From assembly GCA_009760855.2 (NCBI GenBank), contig WPIO01000040.1:954501-1018500 (forward strand): a DNA stretch of 64,000 nt, in the 5' to 3' direction. Shown here in pieces: positions 20,098 through 31,807 of this stretch. Source of the stretch: Cristatella mucedo. Its lineage: Eukaryota; Bryozoa; Phylactolaemata; Cristatellidae. The notes below the pieces were generated by a model. It made no database searches, had not been told where the DNA came from, and worked only from the letters and a program-made list of their open reading frames with translations. The position numbers and the translations under genes are program-made. Within the stretch, counting starts at the first letter, position 1, and every line of letters starts with the position of its first letter.

Positions 20098-22128
20098 AAT
20101 TATTGTCGACAATAAACCATCTCCTCAACCGTTCACAGATTAGCTCCTTACCTGATGATCTGTGTGATGATCTAGCCGATCGCTTCTCTCGATTCTTTGT
20201 GCAGAAGATAGACAAGATCAGGGAATCCATCCCTGCGATGACAACCTCCCCACTAGAATGCTGTTCCTCGGTTCCTGGCTGCACCTCAATGTCTGCATTT
20301 AAGCAGGTTACTAGTGATCTAGTCCTAAAGTTCGTATCTCAATCAAAGAAGACAACAAGTCCTCTGGACCCTATTCCCACTGTCCTGCTCCTACGTTGCA
20401 TTGATCTGCTGCTGCCATGCATAACTAACATAATTAATGTGTCATTAGCCTCAGGTCATGTCCCAGCACCTTTCAAAACAGCTGTAGTCAGGCCACTTCT
20501 CAAGAAAACTACACTTGACCAAGAGAACTTGAGCAACTACCGCCCAGTTTCCCTTCTACCATTCCTATCAAAGACACTCGAACGGGTCGTGGCGGACCAG
20601 CTGAACTCATATATCGAAACCTCACACCTTGCTAGTAAGTTCCAGTCTGGTTTTAGAGCTAATCAGTCCACAGAGTCAGCATTGCTTCGGGTATACAACG
20701 ACCTACTTAGGAATGCAGACATGGGTAGAGTGTGTCTGCTTGTTTTGCTCGATCTTTCGGCAGCTTTTGATACCATCGATCACAAAGTTCTTCTAGAGCG
20801 CCTCTCATCTCGCCTGGGCATCACTGGCACTGCTCTGCAGTGGTTCAGGTCCTATCTCAGTGGGAGACTCCAGAGTATTGACGTGAATGGACAAAGATCA
20901 TCTGAAGTACCTCTGAAATATGGAGTAACTCAGAGCTCAGTGCTTGGTCCGGATCTTTTCACGGTTTATACTCTGCCTCTTGCTGATGAGATTGCCAAGC
21001 ACAATCTAGGCTTTCACTTCTATGCGGATGACACTCAGTTGTACCTTTGCTTTGATCCCTCCCAGCCTTCGAGCACCTCAAATTCTCTAAACTCACTTGC
21101 TGCATGCATTGATGACATCCGCACATGGATGGCAGCAAATTTTCTAAAACTCAACGATGATAAAACTAACTTACTAGTTATGGGCAAACCCAGTGTGATC
21201 CAGAGATTGGAAAGGCTGACTCTCAAAATTAGCTCTGCCAGCATATCTCCTGTCGAATCAGCTCGGAATCTAGGTGTCATATTCCAAAGCGACCTCTCGT
21301 TAGACGACCATATCAGCTCCACAGTCAAATCCGCCTATTTTCTGCTTCATAACATTGCTAAAATTTGGGCTTGTTTAGATAAAGATACCACGTCCAAGTT
21401 AGTTCATGCATTCGTGACATCCCGTCTCGACTTCTGCAACTCACTGCTTACTGGCCTACCAGCATGTGCGATCAGGCGATTGCAGCTGGTGCAAAACTCT
21501 GCAGCTAGGCTTGTCTGTCGTGAGCGTCGCAGTTGCCACATTACTCCACTTCTCGCCGACCTGCACTGGCTACCAGTCAAGCAACGGATTGACTTCAAGG
21601 TTTTGTCGCTCACTTTGAGGTCACTTTATTCTATGGCTCCAGCCTATCTTTCAGATATACTACCCCATCAGGCCAAGCATCGTACCACCCGCTTTTCTGA
21701 ATCCAACAGTCTAGAAATACCTCGTAGAAACCTTAAGTCCTTTAGAGACCGTGCATTTAGTTCGTATGCTCCCAAAGCCTGGAACTCCCTCCCGACCTGC
21801 GTCAGAACATTCCCTGACCTGACCACATTTAAAAGGAACCTAAAAACACACCTATTTAGGACAGCATTTAGTGGGTCCCTGTGATTCGTCCTTGATGTGC
21901 TTATGCGTGCTGACACTGTGCATGCTGCCACTAACCACATTTGCATGCTGACCCTGTGCATGTCACCCCTAACCATATTATTCATTTCGTTTGTTTGTCA
22001 AGCCTGATTTTACTTACCATTCAATTGCATTTCACTTTGCAGCAAATGTAAAGCGCCTAGAAAGAGATTAATTTCTCTGAGGGCGCTTTATCAAGTGAAT
22101 TAATATTATTATTATTATTATAATTACA
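20098..22128 (+). mobile_element. L2-A LINE, 5'-truncated but nearly intact 3' part
   Basis: The element begins inside the coding region (TTGTCGACAATAAACC, as near 35,970 in the long copy). It runs through the reverse transcriptase, the 3' UTR, the terminal hairpin (AAAGCGCC 22050-22057 pairing with GGCGCTTT 22082-22089) and an (ATT)n tail. 5' truncation is typical of LINE retrotransposition. Confidence 0.95.
20103..21884 (+). pseudogene. L2-A reverse transcriptase (partial ORF2)
   Basis: An uninterrupted frame of 593 codons holds the RT and C-terminal region of an L2-clade ORF2 protein; the endonuclease part is lost. RT blocks are visible in order: NYRPVSLLPFLSK, FQSGFRANQSTESALL, LLDLSAAFDTIDH, FHFYADDTQLYL. 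The active-site YADD is intact. The normally invariant PQGSVLGP block reads TQSSVLGP, so two conserved residues have changed and the enzyme is probably inactive. The end LKTHLFRTAFSGSL followed by a stop gives the full family C-terminus, which the longest copy lacks. The open frame with few changes suggests fairly recent insertion. Confidence 0.9.
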
Positions 22129-22129
22129 T

Positions 22130-23263
22130 CTCAGCTTGGGTCCGTCGTGAGCGAGTCCACTTATTTCCTCTCAAATCATTTTATGTATACAATTGCGGCG
22201 CGTGTCCGCTGGCACGGCGTACTGTCACGCTCGGTAGAATAGCTGTACGGCGCTTCGCTGATTCTGTATTGCCTCGGTGCTATAACATGCGCGGATGGAT
22301 TCAGCTAGCTCTTAGGAGCTGAGCGGAACCAAGTCATGATGTGTTGAACTGTTAAATCCCAGAGTATTATGTATACACTTCGCCGGAAGCCTTGAAATGT
22401 TTTAGTCGTACCTTAAGCCCACAATAAATTTTGATAGCACTATACACCTCAGGGGAAGATTTGTCGAGCTAGAATTTAAAGTCAAGAATTCGAGCATCAA
22501 GAGTGACGTTGCGGTAAATAGTGTGGAAATAGGAGCAACTCAGCTGCAGCTGTTGCTCGAGCGTGAAACGTGGCAGGGGTGTGGGTGCCACGGGTTGGAC
22601 TGTCACCGCTGTGCTTGAATTTTCACAGCAGGCTCCGCAGTCAAGTTTCTACACAGAAAAAAGCATTCGCCTAAAGCAGACTGCAAACAAAAGAAAGCGC
22701 CTGCGCCCGACTGGACGCACGACGACGGCTGCGAACGCCGGTACCGCAGTCGCAGTTGTTGTCCAAAGAGCTCCCGCCGGGCTCCGTTGCTGATACTTGG
22801 CTGACCTTTAGAAATCCAAGAATGGATTCCCGCGTCCTTGCTCGCTAGGGCACCTGCAGCAGTGGCGCCTAGTGGAGGCGCACCGAATGTAAATCATCGA
22901 GCCGGTGAGCACTCACCCGCGGCGGCAGGGACGTCTGAGCGCGACTCCTCTTAGACGCGGGCGAGCGCTCGTCCACGAGACGCCGCTCCACGCACTACGC
23001 GCGCACTACGCTCCACGCCACAGCGACATTCGCTTCACCTGGCATGGTCGCCGCCGCCGAGCAGCCAAGCGGCGCGCGGCGACCGCGGGTACCTGGCCAG
23101 AATTGACGCCGTTCAGCAAAAAGTAATCACGTGGCGACTTTTGTATTTCATCGTCTGCCAAGACTCCGATTGCCGCAGGCCGGGTTATAGCTAGAAACGG
23201 CTATGGCCGCCCGCTCGCCCGCCTCGATGGCTGCTGCTCGGCTCGACCGGACTTCCTGCGGCC

Positions 23264-23306
<43 letters not shown>

Positions 23307-24170
23307 AGCAGCGAATCTCCGAGTGCGAAGTGCGACAGACACTTCCGCCATTTCGCCCCGTCCGAGAGAGCGAGGGCGAACGCGGTGCGGCAGCAGCGGC
23401 TGCTGCAGGGTCACCCGAACGAGCCCGCAGAGCGGCGGCGGCGGCTGCTGGCGCCGCCGCCGCCCTGCGGACGCTGCTCTCCCGCGCCATGGCGACATGG
23501 CTTCAGCGGCCGGCAAGGCGCACTGTCGCTCGTCGAGGCCAGCGCCAGCCGCGACGAACGATTGCAAACAATTGCAAACGCGGCCGACAGCCGCAATCGC
23601 ACGGCAGGCCAAAGCAGCACGAGCGACGCCGAGAAGCGTTTGGTAGAGCCACATCCGGCCGGAGCGGAGCGGAGAGCGCCAGCCGGCGGTCCGGACCCTC
23701 TCGCACTCTTGTCCTCCGGTCAACTTTGCCGACGAACGAGGCGCGCTCGACTGTCCCTTCGCAGCTTCCTCGAAGGATCCGGCGGCGGCGGCGACGCCGC
23801 CGCCGCCCAGACAGCGAATTGGCTGTGTGACGACGCTGACGCCGAGCGCGCTGGGCGCTCGAGCGCTCACCCCCAACGGCATCGAACGGCTGCTGCCGCC
23901 GCCGCTAGTCGCGAAGAATTCGGAAGTAGCGGCGACGTCGGACGCGGCGACTCCCGCGAAGCGACCCGCTCAGCGCTCGCGGCATTCGTCTAGAGAGGTG
24001 GTGGCCAGTGGCTCAGTGCTCTAGCTCCTGCGTCGGACCGTCGCATCCAATCCACATCTGCCGACGACGACGACGGCGGCCGCTGTTGGCCACGGCGGCT
24101 CCCGAGTTTCGAGGAGGAAGCCCCCCCCCCGCCGCCGCGGCCACCGGGCTTGGCGAGGCGAAGTGGCGCG
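22130..24170. other. No recognised gene; GC-rich, trinucleotide-rich right half
   Basis: 22130-22900 is ordinary unique-looking sequence. 22900-24170 is CpG- and GCC-rich, with a pure (GCC)n run of about 15 units at 23262-23307. Several frames of 150-250 codons on both strands are Ala/Arg/Pro-rich by composition and show no domain. Confidence 0.4.
23262..23307. repeat. (GCC)n microsatellite
   Basis: About 15 uninterrupted GCC units. The poly-Ala and poly-Gly frames here are repeat artefacts. Confidence 0.9.
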
Positions 24171-24173
24171 GTT

Positions 24174-24539
24174 TTACGAGAAGCCGCACTTTTTCTGCCG
24201 GATGTCCACGAAGCCCTCGCCGCTGCTGCTGGCGCCGCCGAACCGGAAGCGGCCGACGCCGGGCAAGCCCGCAGCGGCAGCAGGTGACGCGTATGCTGCA
24301 GGGGCGGCCGGCGAATGTTGCGTCGGCGGCGCTAGCGCCGACGGAGCTTCGGCACAGCGAGTCAAGTAGGCGGCCATCATGTCGGCAGCCGACTCAAAGT
24401 CGCGTCGGCCGTCGAGCAGCCGCTCCTCGATCAGCCGACGGACGAGCTCCTTGTCGCAGCCACGGTCGAGGAGAAGTCTCGTTCGCGGGAGATCCATTCG
24501 TGCTCGAACTTCGCGATAGTCGACGTCTGTTACACTCAT
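24174..24539 (-). CDS. UBA2: small IAP-type UBA-like protein
   Basis: The 121-residue product starts at ATG 24539. After MSVTDVDY comes the family lead-in REVRARMDLP. The UBA-like region covers about residues 16-60: TRLLLDRGC, KELVRRLIEERL, DFESAADMMAAYL. The loop is again RGC in place of MGF. Residues 61-105 are Pro/Ala/Gly-rich. The end GFVDIRQKK resembles UBA1 (GYLDLRRAK). A predicted acceptor (CTTGTCTGTAG) lies 25 bases before the ATG, and a (CAG)n tract on this strand sits just upstream of it. Assignment to the IAP-type UBA fold is by pattern; function is unknown. An ordinary protein-coding gene seems likely given the conserved core. Confidence 0.6.
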   Translation of the reverse strand: MSVTDVDYREVRARMDLPRTRLLLDRGCDKELVRRLIEERLLDGRRDFESAADMMAAYLTRCAEAPSALAPPTQHSPAAPAAYASPAAAAGLPGVGRFRFGGASSSGEGFVDIRQKKCGFS

Positions 24540-24564
24540 GGTCGATGCTTCTGCAGCGTCGACC

Positions 24565-24580
24565 CTACAGACAAGCGGCA
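24565..24580 (-). promoter_or_regulatory. Predicted 3' splice acceptor before UBA2
   Basis: GCCGCTTGTCTGTAG on the minus strand ends at 24565, and the exon would begin at 24564. The pyrimidine tract is short but comparable in place to those of UBA1, UBA3, UBA4 and UBA6. Confidence 0.4.
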
Positions 24581-24590
24581 GCTGCTGACG

Positions 24591-24591
<1 letters not shown>

Positions 24592-24660
<69 letters not shown>
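24592..24660. repeat. (CTG)n microsatellite upstream of UBA2
   Basis: About 22 pure CTG units on the plus strand, so CAG in the direction of UBA2. It lies within 100 bases of the predicted UBA2 acceptor, in the putative intron. The long Leu, Ala or Ser frames over it are artefacts. Two ~55-base repeats with GTGTGGCCGGCTCTCGCTGC follow at 24660-24745. Confidence 0.95.
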
Positions 24661-24864
24661 GGGGGAGGGGGAGGGGCAGGGGTGTGGCCGGCTCTCGCTG
24701 CTGCGGGGGAGGAGGCAGGGGGTGTGGCCGGCTCTCGCTGCTGAACAAATCGATTCGTAGGCTATCGCGACGCGCGTTGGTGGCAACGCAGACTCGGCAT
24801 CCGCCGATCAAGGTCACCTGCGGTCACAACCGCAATACACCACCTTCGATTCCCAGCTGCGGGC

Positions 24865-25222
24865 GCATTGCAAGACCGTCGGCGACAGAAGCTTTAGCTC
24901 TGCAGGTCCTAGACTGTGGAACTCGTTTCCTCGATTCTTACGCAACGACAGCTACTCTCCTGCTGCCGACTATGGCTCATCCTTTCCAGTGGTCCTGAGC
25001 TGCTACTTCCATGCTGCTCACTACCTCAACTGCTCTTCTAACTCTGCTAGGCTTCCCACTTACTGTTTGCTGCTTGAGATGAAGTCTGTTGGCTACCGAA
25101 TGCGTACCGAAAGCTGCTTATGTTGTGAGTGCGCTATAACAAACTCTCCTGCGTAACACCCACATAGTCTTTATGACTCTGTGGAGTTACAGACTGAGAA
25201 CATTACATTACAGTCGTCCCCC
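24865..25222 (+). mobile_element. L2-B LINE 3' fragment with tail
   Basis: Starts in the end of the coding part (GACAGAAGCTTTAGCTCTGC, GGTCCTAGACTGTGGAACTC), then the 3' UTR (GAGATGAAGTCTGTTGGC), ACACCCACATAGTCTTTATG and the tail ACATTACATTACA. This is the clearest L2-B 3' terminus in the window. Confidence 0.85.
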
Positions 25223-25224
25223 CC

Positions 25225-26295
25225 CCCGCCACCTTCAGCTAGGCGTCAACGCCAACCGCAGCACTCACGAGGCTGCTTGGATGCTCCTGCCTCGCCAGCC
25301 AGGGCTGACCAATCCTGAGACGTACGAGATCCCGAGATCCCGTACGGGAAGGACGTCCTAGGTCTCCGCGTCCGAACGCGACTCGGTGCAGCGGCGGCAT
25401 CAAGAGCTTCGCGGCCGCATGCCGCAGGCTGCGTCTTCTCGTCGCTGCAGGGAGGGGAGCCGGTGCGCCGACGGGGCCCGACTGAGCCAATCCGAGCTCG
25501 GTAGGTGGCGCTACGTTTGCAGCCGATTGGTCGCTTCGCTTGGAAGAGCAGGGCGGGGCGAGTGCCGGAGTGGCTACCCTAGCGACATATAGAATGGTGG
25601 TGCGATACCGACTCTCGCGCGAGCGTCGACCGAGCTTCGGCGACGCGCGTCTGGTCGCGAGTAGCCTCGGCAACCGCGGGCCGGCAGCGCCCGGGGCTCC
25701 GTCGGCCGCAGCACGCTGGCGCCAGAGGGGGCGCTGACCGGCCTGCTAGCGGACGAGCTGGCGCGCTCCTCTGCAGTTTGGCAGCCGCGTCCAGGCGGCA
25801 CCGCACGTACGGCGGCGAGGCTGCGGCATGGCTTCGAACCTCGAGTCCTCGCACGACTGCGCCCGCCTTCTACCCTGATTCCCGTCCGCACTCACCCACC
25901 ACGACGTCGCTCGCTAAGATGCCGAGCGGCTGGCGCGATCTCTGGTCCTGAGCGATCTCTCGTGTACTATCCAGATCCGTAAGCGAAGACCTGACGACAG
26001 CTTAGCTGCTCAGCCGCCAGCCTGGGGCGCTTTCCGCAGACTGAGCGCTTAAATATGTGTACACTGGGGGGGGGGCCCGGGGAGGGGTTTCAAGCGCAAA
26101 CCCGGGGTCAAGAAAGCTCCCGTCGAAGCTATTATTAGCTCAGCGCGAGACCGTGAGAGCTGCTGCTGCTGCGACATAAAGTCAGCATCGTAACTCTGCT
26201 TGTCGGGGTACTGCTGTCGCGATTGGTCGGAGGACGTTCCGGGGTCGCACAAAGACGAGGGCGCTGCCCCGCGGGGAAGGAAGTCGTTGCGGGCG
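25225..26295. other. No recognised gene
   Basis: GC-rich unique-looking sequence, with C-runs at 25220 and G-runs at 26067. Frames of up to 144 codons lack any domain. Confidence 0.4.
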
Positions 26296-26317
26296 AGTCC
26301 CGGCCTGCCCCGAGCTG

Positions 26318-26512
26318 CCCCGCGCAACAAAGAGAAAGTGGGAAGCATGGCAGAGTCAGGAGAGTAATTGAGGTAGTGAGTGGCATGGAAGCAGTAGCTC
26401 AGGACCGCTGGAAAGGATGAGCCACAGTCGGCAGCAGGATGGTAGTTGTCGTTGCGTAAGAATTGTGAAAACGAGTTCGGCAGTCTAGGACCTGCCGAGC
26501 TAAAGCTTCATA
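26318..26512 (-). mobile_element. L2-B LINE fragment
   Basis: CGCAACAAAGAGAAAGTGGG, GCAGTAGCTCAGGACCGCTG and CGGCAGTCTAGGACCTGC match 41845-42015, in reverse orientation. The 3' terminal part is missing. Confidence 0.75.
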
Positions 26513-26514
26513 TA

Positions 26515-26980
26515 CGCGGTAAAATGGGGTGCCTCATATTATTTCACTCCCTTGCAAAGAGCTCACAATAACGGAGTTTCCGTTAACGACCACTGTTTCA
26601 TAAAAACTGCTGTCAGAATGATTAGTTTTTAGTATTACCAACACAGTTAAACGCAAGAAGCTGCATCCATAAGCATTCTTGTATCCAATTATTCGGTTAT
26701 ATCAAGTAAATTTGGCGTATATATGACAAAGTAGGTTTCTATGTGTTCAGCTTTAAGAACGAAGAAATTAATCGCGCGACGTTTGTTCCACCCATTTCTT
26801 GTACGCTTGTATCTCAGACGCGCATTGGCAATGTCGAGATTGTAATATATCTCCGCCTCTAACTCAAACAACGGCACAAAGACTGAATAAGTGTATTATA
26901 TTCAATTATAATCTATATGTATTATTATATACCTGGAGAGGTAGGAGAGTTATCTGTAGTTCACCCTAAGCGTTAGTGGC
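26515..26980. other. AT-rich region, no recognised gene
   Basis: A minus-strand frame of about 62 codons (26689-26877) reads like ordinary protein (for example FELEAEIYYNLDIANARLRY) but has no ATG and no recognisable family. I leave it unassigned. Confidence 0.35.
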
Positions 26981-26984
26981 TTTC

Positions 26985-27295
26985 GGTACGCATACGGCAG
27001 CCAAAGGGCTTCGTCTCAGTCAACGAAGAGAAAGTGAGCGATACAGCTGAGTCAGGGGGCAGTCAAGGAAGTGGGAAGCACGGAGGTAGCAGCAGTGGAA
27101 AGGATATGTCACAGCAGCCGGAAGCAGAACAGCAGATGTCGATGCGTAAGCATTGAGCAAGTGAGTTACTCATTCTAGGACCTGTAGCGCAAGAGTATCT
27201 GCCGCCAACGGCGTTCAAGCGGAGGAAAGGAGCAGCTAATTTCTTCTTTTTGTCCACAGAGGACTTGAAGGCACGATTGGTCCAACCACTCGGCT
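26985..27295 (-). mobile_element. L2-B LINE 3' fragment
   Basis: GGCTTTCGGTACGCATACGG, CAACGAAGAGAAAGTG and TTCTAGGACCTGTAGCGC match the L2-B 3' UTR and coding end in reverse orientation, with moderate divergence. Confidence 0.75.
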
Positions 27296-27299
27296 CCGC

Positions 27300-28345
27300 A
27301 CTTCCGCTAAGCTTGAGCGTTTTGAGCCGTCCCTGAATGGTTGATTCCGGCTAGGGCTACGTGCCGCATCGATTCTACGCAGCATCGATTATGTCATTTA
27401 TAATTTGTCATTTTCATTTTTTATTATTTTATTTTATTTTCATTCATTAACATTGTCATTTATTTCATTTGTCATTATTGTCATCGATGATTATTTTTAT
27501 GTCCTTCTGACATAAACGTGCCCAGCTGCTTCTAAATATATGCGCAAAGTAAAAAAAAGAGAGAAAAAGAAGTGTGAATCGAAAACACGCCAATTAATCT
27601 TGCCTTCTGTTCGTCAAGGCAAACTGCAAACTTTTACGTCCACGCTCCGCCGAGCACCTCTCCGCGAGGGAACTAACCAACAGTCCTGCCACTCCTTCCC
27701 CCCCCCCGCACCGGAGTGGCAGTGGACAATCGTGCATGCTTAGGTTGACGGACGGCGACACTCTTGCAGAACGGCCCAGACCTGACCGGCAGGCATCCGG
27801 TTACGATCCCGCCCACCCCAACCCTCTTTTCAGTAGGCGGAGTTACCCTGCTCGGCGTCGTCGGCGTCGTCGACGCCGAGCGGAAATGGGACCAGCAGAC
27901 GCAGCCGCCGATGCTTGTCCAATAGGACGCCGCAAGAGCCGCCGCTGCTGAAGAAGCAAGCAATACAAATGCGCCTCCTACCCGGGCGCCGTGCCGCCCC
28001 ATGGAAGTCTTATGAGCTGGCCGCTAAGTGCACGCTCTCGCTTTCGTCTCGCTTTCGAGCGTCCGCTTTCAGTGCGGTCGGCCACTTCGGTCCAAGGTCA
28101 CAATGGCCAAGGTCACAAGGTCAACGCTTTGAACTTCCTTGATTCTTGAGCGCCGTGCCTTAGCGCCGAGCGAGCAAAGCGCCGCGACTTCTGAAGCACT
28201 GTGCCAGCTCGGCTGCGACTTCCCCAATCGAAAGAGCGGAGTGAGCGAAGCCTCGACTCGCATTGACGCGTTCTTACTTTTAAGCCGCCAGCGCGATCGG
28301 CGTTGGCCAGAAGTTCGCGGTGTTGAGTCGTGCAGTGAGGCCACT
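27300..28345. other. No recognised gene
   Basis: 27390-27500 is AT-rich with TTTTATTTCATT repeats. The rest is unique-looking. A cluster of AAGGTCA sites at 28092-28123 is listed separately. Confidence 0.4.
28092..28123 (+). promoter_or_regulatory. Three AAGGTCA nuclear-receptor half-sites
   Basis: CCAAGGTCA occurs at 28092-28100 and again at 28107-28115, then AAGGTCA at 28117-28123. Extended (T/C)CAAGGTCA half-sites bind monomeric nuclear receptors of the FTZ-F1/NR5A and ERR types. No adjoining gene is recognised, so this is a motif-level call only. Confidence 0.3.
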
Positions 28346-28347
28346 CT

Positions 28348-29488
28348 ACACTAGGGTATGCCAAGCACAATCTAAGCTTTCACTTCTATGCGGATGACAC
28401 TCAGTTTTACTTTTGCTTTGATCCCTCCCAGCCTTCGAGCCCCTCAAATTCTCTCAACTCACTTGCTGCATGCATCGATGACATCCGCAAATGGACGGCA
28501 GCAAATTTTCTACAACTAAATGAGGATAAAACTAACGCACTAGTTATGGGAAAACCCAGTGTGATTCAGAAATTGGAAGGGCTGACGCTCAAAATTGGCG
28601 CTGCCAGCATATCTCCTGTTGAATCAGCTCAAAATCTAAGTGTCATGTTCCAAAGTGACCTCTCGTTAGACCACCATATCAGCTCCACAGTCAAGTCTGC
28701 CTACTTTCAGCTACATAACATCATTGCCAAAATTCGGGCTTGTTTAGATAAGGATACCACGTCTAAGTTGGTCCGTGCATTTGAGACATCCCGTCTTGAC
28801 TTCCGTAACTCAATGCTTGCTGGCCTACCGGCATATGGAATCAGGCGATTACAGCTGGTGCAAAACTCCACAGCTAGGCTTGTCTGTCGTGATCGTCGCA
28901 GTTGCCACATCACACCACTTCTCGCCGACCTACATTGGCTACTAGTCAAGCAACGGATTGACTTCAAGGTTTTGTCGCTCACTTTTAGGTCCCTTCATTC
29001 TTTGGCTCCAGCCTATCTCTCACATCTACTCCCCCACCAGGCCAAGCATCGTACTACCCACTTTTTCGGAATCCAACAATCTACCAATATCTCGTACAAA
29101 CCTCAAATCGTTTGGAGACCGTGCATTTAGTTCGTATGCTCCCACAGCCTGGAACCCACTCTCGACTTTCGTCAGAACGTCCCCTGACTTGACCACATTT
29201 AAAAAGAACTTAAAAACACACCTATTTAGGACAGCATTTAGTGGGTCCCTGTGATTCGTCCTTGATGTGCTTATGCGTGCTGACACTGTGCATGCTGCCA
29301 CTAACCACACTTGCATGCTGACGCTGTGTATATCACCCCTAATCATGTTATTCATGTTGTTTATCAAGCATGATATTACTCACCATTCAATCGCGTTTCC
29401 CTTTGCAGCAAATGTAAAGCGCCTAGAAAGAGATTAATTTCTCTGAGGGCGCTTTATCAAGTGCATTATTATTATTATTATTATAGAG
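28348..29488 (+). mobile_element. L2-A LINE, 5'-truncated, with tail
   Basis: Starts at the YADD block (TTCACTTCTATGCGGATGAC) and runs through the coding end, 3' UTR, hairpin and (ATT)n tail. One clear frameshift lies near 29065, where the frame beginning at 28546 leaves the family sequence and the frame from 28958 takes over to the SGSL end. It is otherwise close to the copy at 20.1 kb. Confidence 0.9.
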
Positions 29489-29609
29489 AGGAGAGAGAGA
29501 GTGCTGAGCTGACAAGCTAATCCGGCTTATTTGCTTATTGCCCGTCGAGTCCCGTCGAGTGTGCAATCGTGGAGTCGCTGCACTTCTCCGACGTCTATTT
29601 CGACGGCTG

Positions 29610-29690
29610 CTCTCAAAGCAAGCCACGATAGCCTAGGAGGTAAGGTGCTCTCTCCTCACGACTGAGGTCGTGGGTTCGAATCTTCTATTT
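29610..29690 (+). mobile_element. tRNA-like SINE head
   Basis: ACGATAGCCTAGGAGGTAAG is box-A-like and GAGGTCGTGGGTTCGAATC holds a perfect box B. A CTATTTCGACGGCTGCTCTC repeat flanks it on both sides (near 29592 and 29684), which looks like a target-site duplication of about 20 bases. Confidence 0.55.
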
Positions 29691-29699
29691 CGACGGCTG

Positions 29700-31800
29700 C
29701 TCTCTCATCACCCCATCCCCCTCGGTGGTGCTTCATGTCTACAAGTGTGTGCGTCGCCATTTTATAGGAGTGTTCATGTCTTGGCAGCGAGCTGACGGAA
29801 GGGAATCGCTCTCACCACTGAGTCTGAGCTAGAATCGCGTCACTCTGCTCCACGCAGCATCTGTCGTATCGCCTCTCTTACAGTCGCCGTCAAAGGTTTA
29901 GGCTGGCTCCGTATAAGGGGAAACTCCGATGACTACCTCTCAGGATGGAGCTGACCCTGACGCAGGTCGCCGTGCTAATCTTGTATCAATCTGTACTGAG
30001 CAAAGCGGTGTCCACCTAATTCAGGGGTGAAAGAAGTAAATCATACCACAAAATACCTTACTGGAGTGGAAAAATAAATAAATTTGAAAACGACGTCCAA
30101 TAGGTTTTGGTTGACCTCGATAAAAATGGCACAGGCATCACAGGCAAAACACATGCATTTTTTTATTGCATTGTATTTATTATTTTTTTTGTTTTTTTGC
30201 AATCTTCAGAGAGCTCGTTCTTGTGACTTCTCTCTGCAGCCACAAATATAGGCGCGTTCGAATTGCCGACAGACACTGGGAGATGGGTAAAGCAAGGTGG
30301 ACGCATGCTTTCATGAAATGAAAAATTTGGTTATGACTCCATTTAGCAGGCTGCAACGAGTTACGCATTTCAAGGGTACACTCGCGCGATTTCCGAGCAT
30401 TGCGTAAGCTACAATATTAAGAAGCAGACGAAGAAGCACTCGGTAGTGGTACGGAAAATGATGAAGCACCGCCATCACTGCAAGAAGCTGACAAACGATC
30501 GTGATAGCGAGAAAAAAAACGCTAAAAGCCAAGCCAGTCCTGAATAACTTGCCTTTCCTTCTGCCAAAAGTATTAATTCGTTACATTATATAAGCTATAA
30601 TATTAAATTTTAATTCTGGAAACAGTTCAACTTACAACAGGACTCGAGCTGAACGAATCGAGCGCCCTGCGTTGGTTACGGTAGCAAGATATACTCTCTT
30701 GGATATTCAAATCTTAAAAATCTTACCTTTTAAAATGCAAAAAATACACTCTGAATGCAGTAGCGGATGAACTACCACAGAAATTCTCGGGTTCTCTTGG
30801 AATTAAGGCCGGAAGCTTAAAATTCTTGATGTGGCACCTGCATAGTGGGCACAATGAGACAGAAGGTAGCATGCAATATTCTGAAATGAAATTTCAGGCT
30901 ACATAACTCTCACCTAAATTTATCAAGTGCTGGTTTCTCATGTTAGAGATTAACGCAATTTTGGCAAGTCATCGTAAGCAGCAAGTAAACGGAGATCCGT
31001 GCGTAATGGCTTGCCGGGGTGCTTGAGCAGGCGACCGCCTTCAAGCGTCGTAAGCTAGCAAGCACCAAACACAACTAAAGTCCGCACGAGTCCACATCCG
31101 TAGCAAACTATTGCAATTTCCCAGCACGCCGTTCACTTGCGCGTAAGCTCTCACAAATGTTTCTTCCGTTTGAACGGAGATTTCTCCGCCAACGAAGAGA
31201 CCCAGAAAGAAGACGAAGCCTCGAACATTCATCCCAAGATGGCGTCGTACTCCGGCCGCACTCCCACTAGCCAGCTACGACCGAAGTGCGCGCTTACGCC
31301 CAGCGCCCGATCGGCCCCCTCCGCTCTCGCCACTGCTTTCGCCCTCCCTCCCACAAAGAGGCTCATTAATCTCGGAGCATCCAAGGGATATCGCCTAGCT
31401 CAGCGGCCAGCTGGCCTTCTCCTTACATCTCAGAACAACCCTACGATCCCTGCGAGCTTTCTACCTTCATTTTCTGCTACTTACTTCGAGCTCCGTCGAA
31501 CAGGACGCACGCGGCAGCGGCTCCATGGCAAGCGCGATCGCGCTGCGCGCTGCGCGATTGCCGACAGTTGCTACGTGCAGCATTTTTAAACGCAGCGCGC
31601 CCGAAGGCTACTCTGTGGGCGGAGGGAGCTTCGTCGATGAGCGACGAGAGACCGACCGGGAAGCTATCGTGCAAAACTGATCGTGTCTGAACTCGACCCA
31701 ATCGTGCGCTAATTTGACTGTTTGCTGGCGCTAAGATACGCCAGCGACAGCAGTGAGAACAAAGTTGGCCCAGACTGCAGGGGGAGGTAATTTTGGATTT
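29700..31800. other. No recognised gene
   Basis: 29990-31080 is AT-rich, ordinary non-coding sequence. 31080-31800 is of mixed composition. The frame 31137-31589 has no recognisable domain. Confidence 0.4.
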
Positions 31801-31807
31801 TGAAAGG

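Noticed and set aside
23148-23993. 200-244 codon frames in the GCC-rich region
   Set aside because: They consist of poly-Ala, Gly or Arg from trinucleotide repeats, on both strands.
26689-26877. 62-codon minus-strand frame of ordinary composition
   Set aside because: It has no ATG start and no recognisable family, and sits alone in AT-rich DNA between L2-B fragments.
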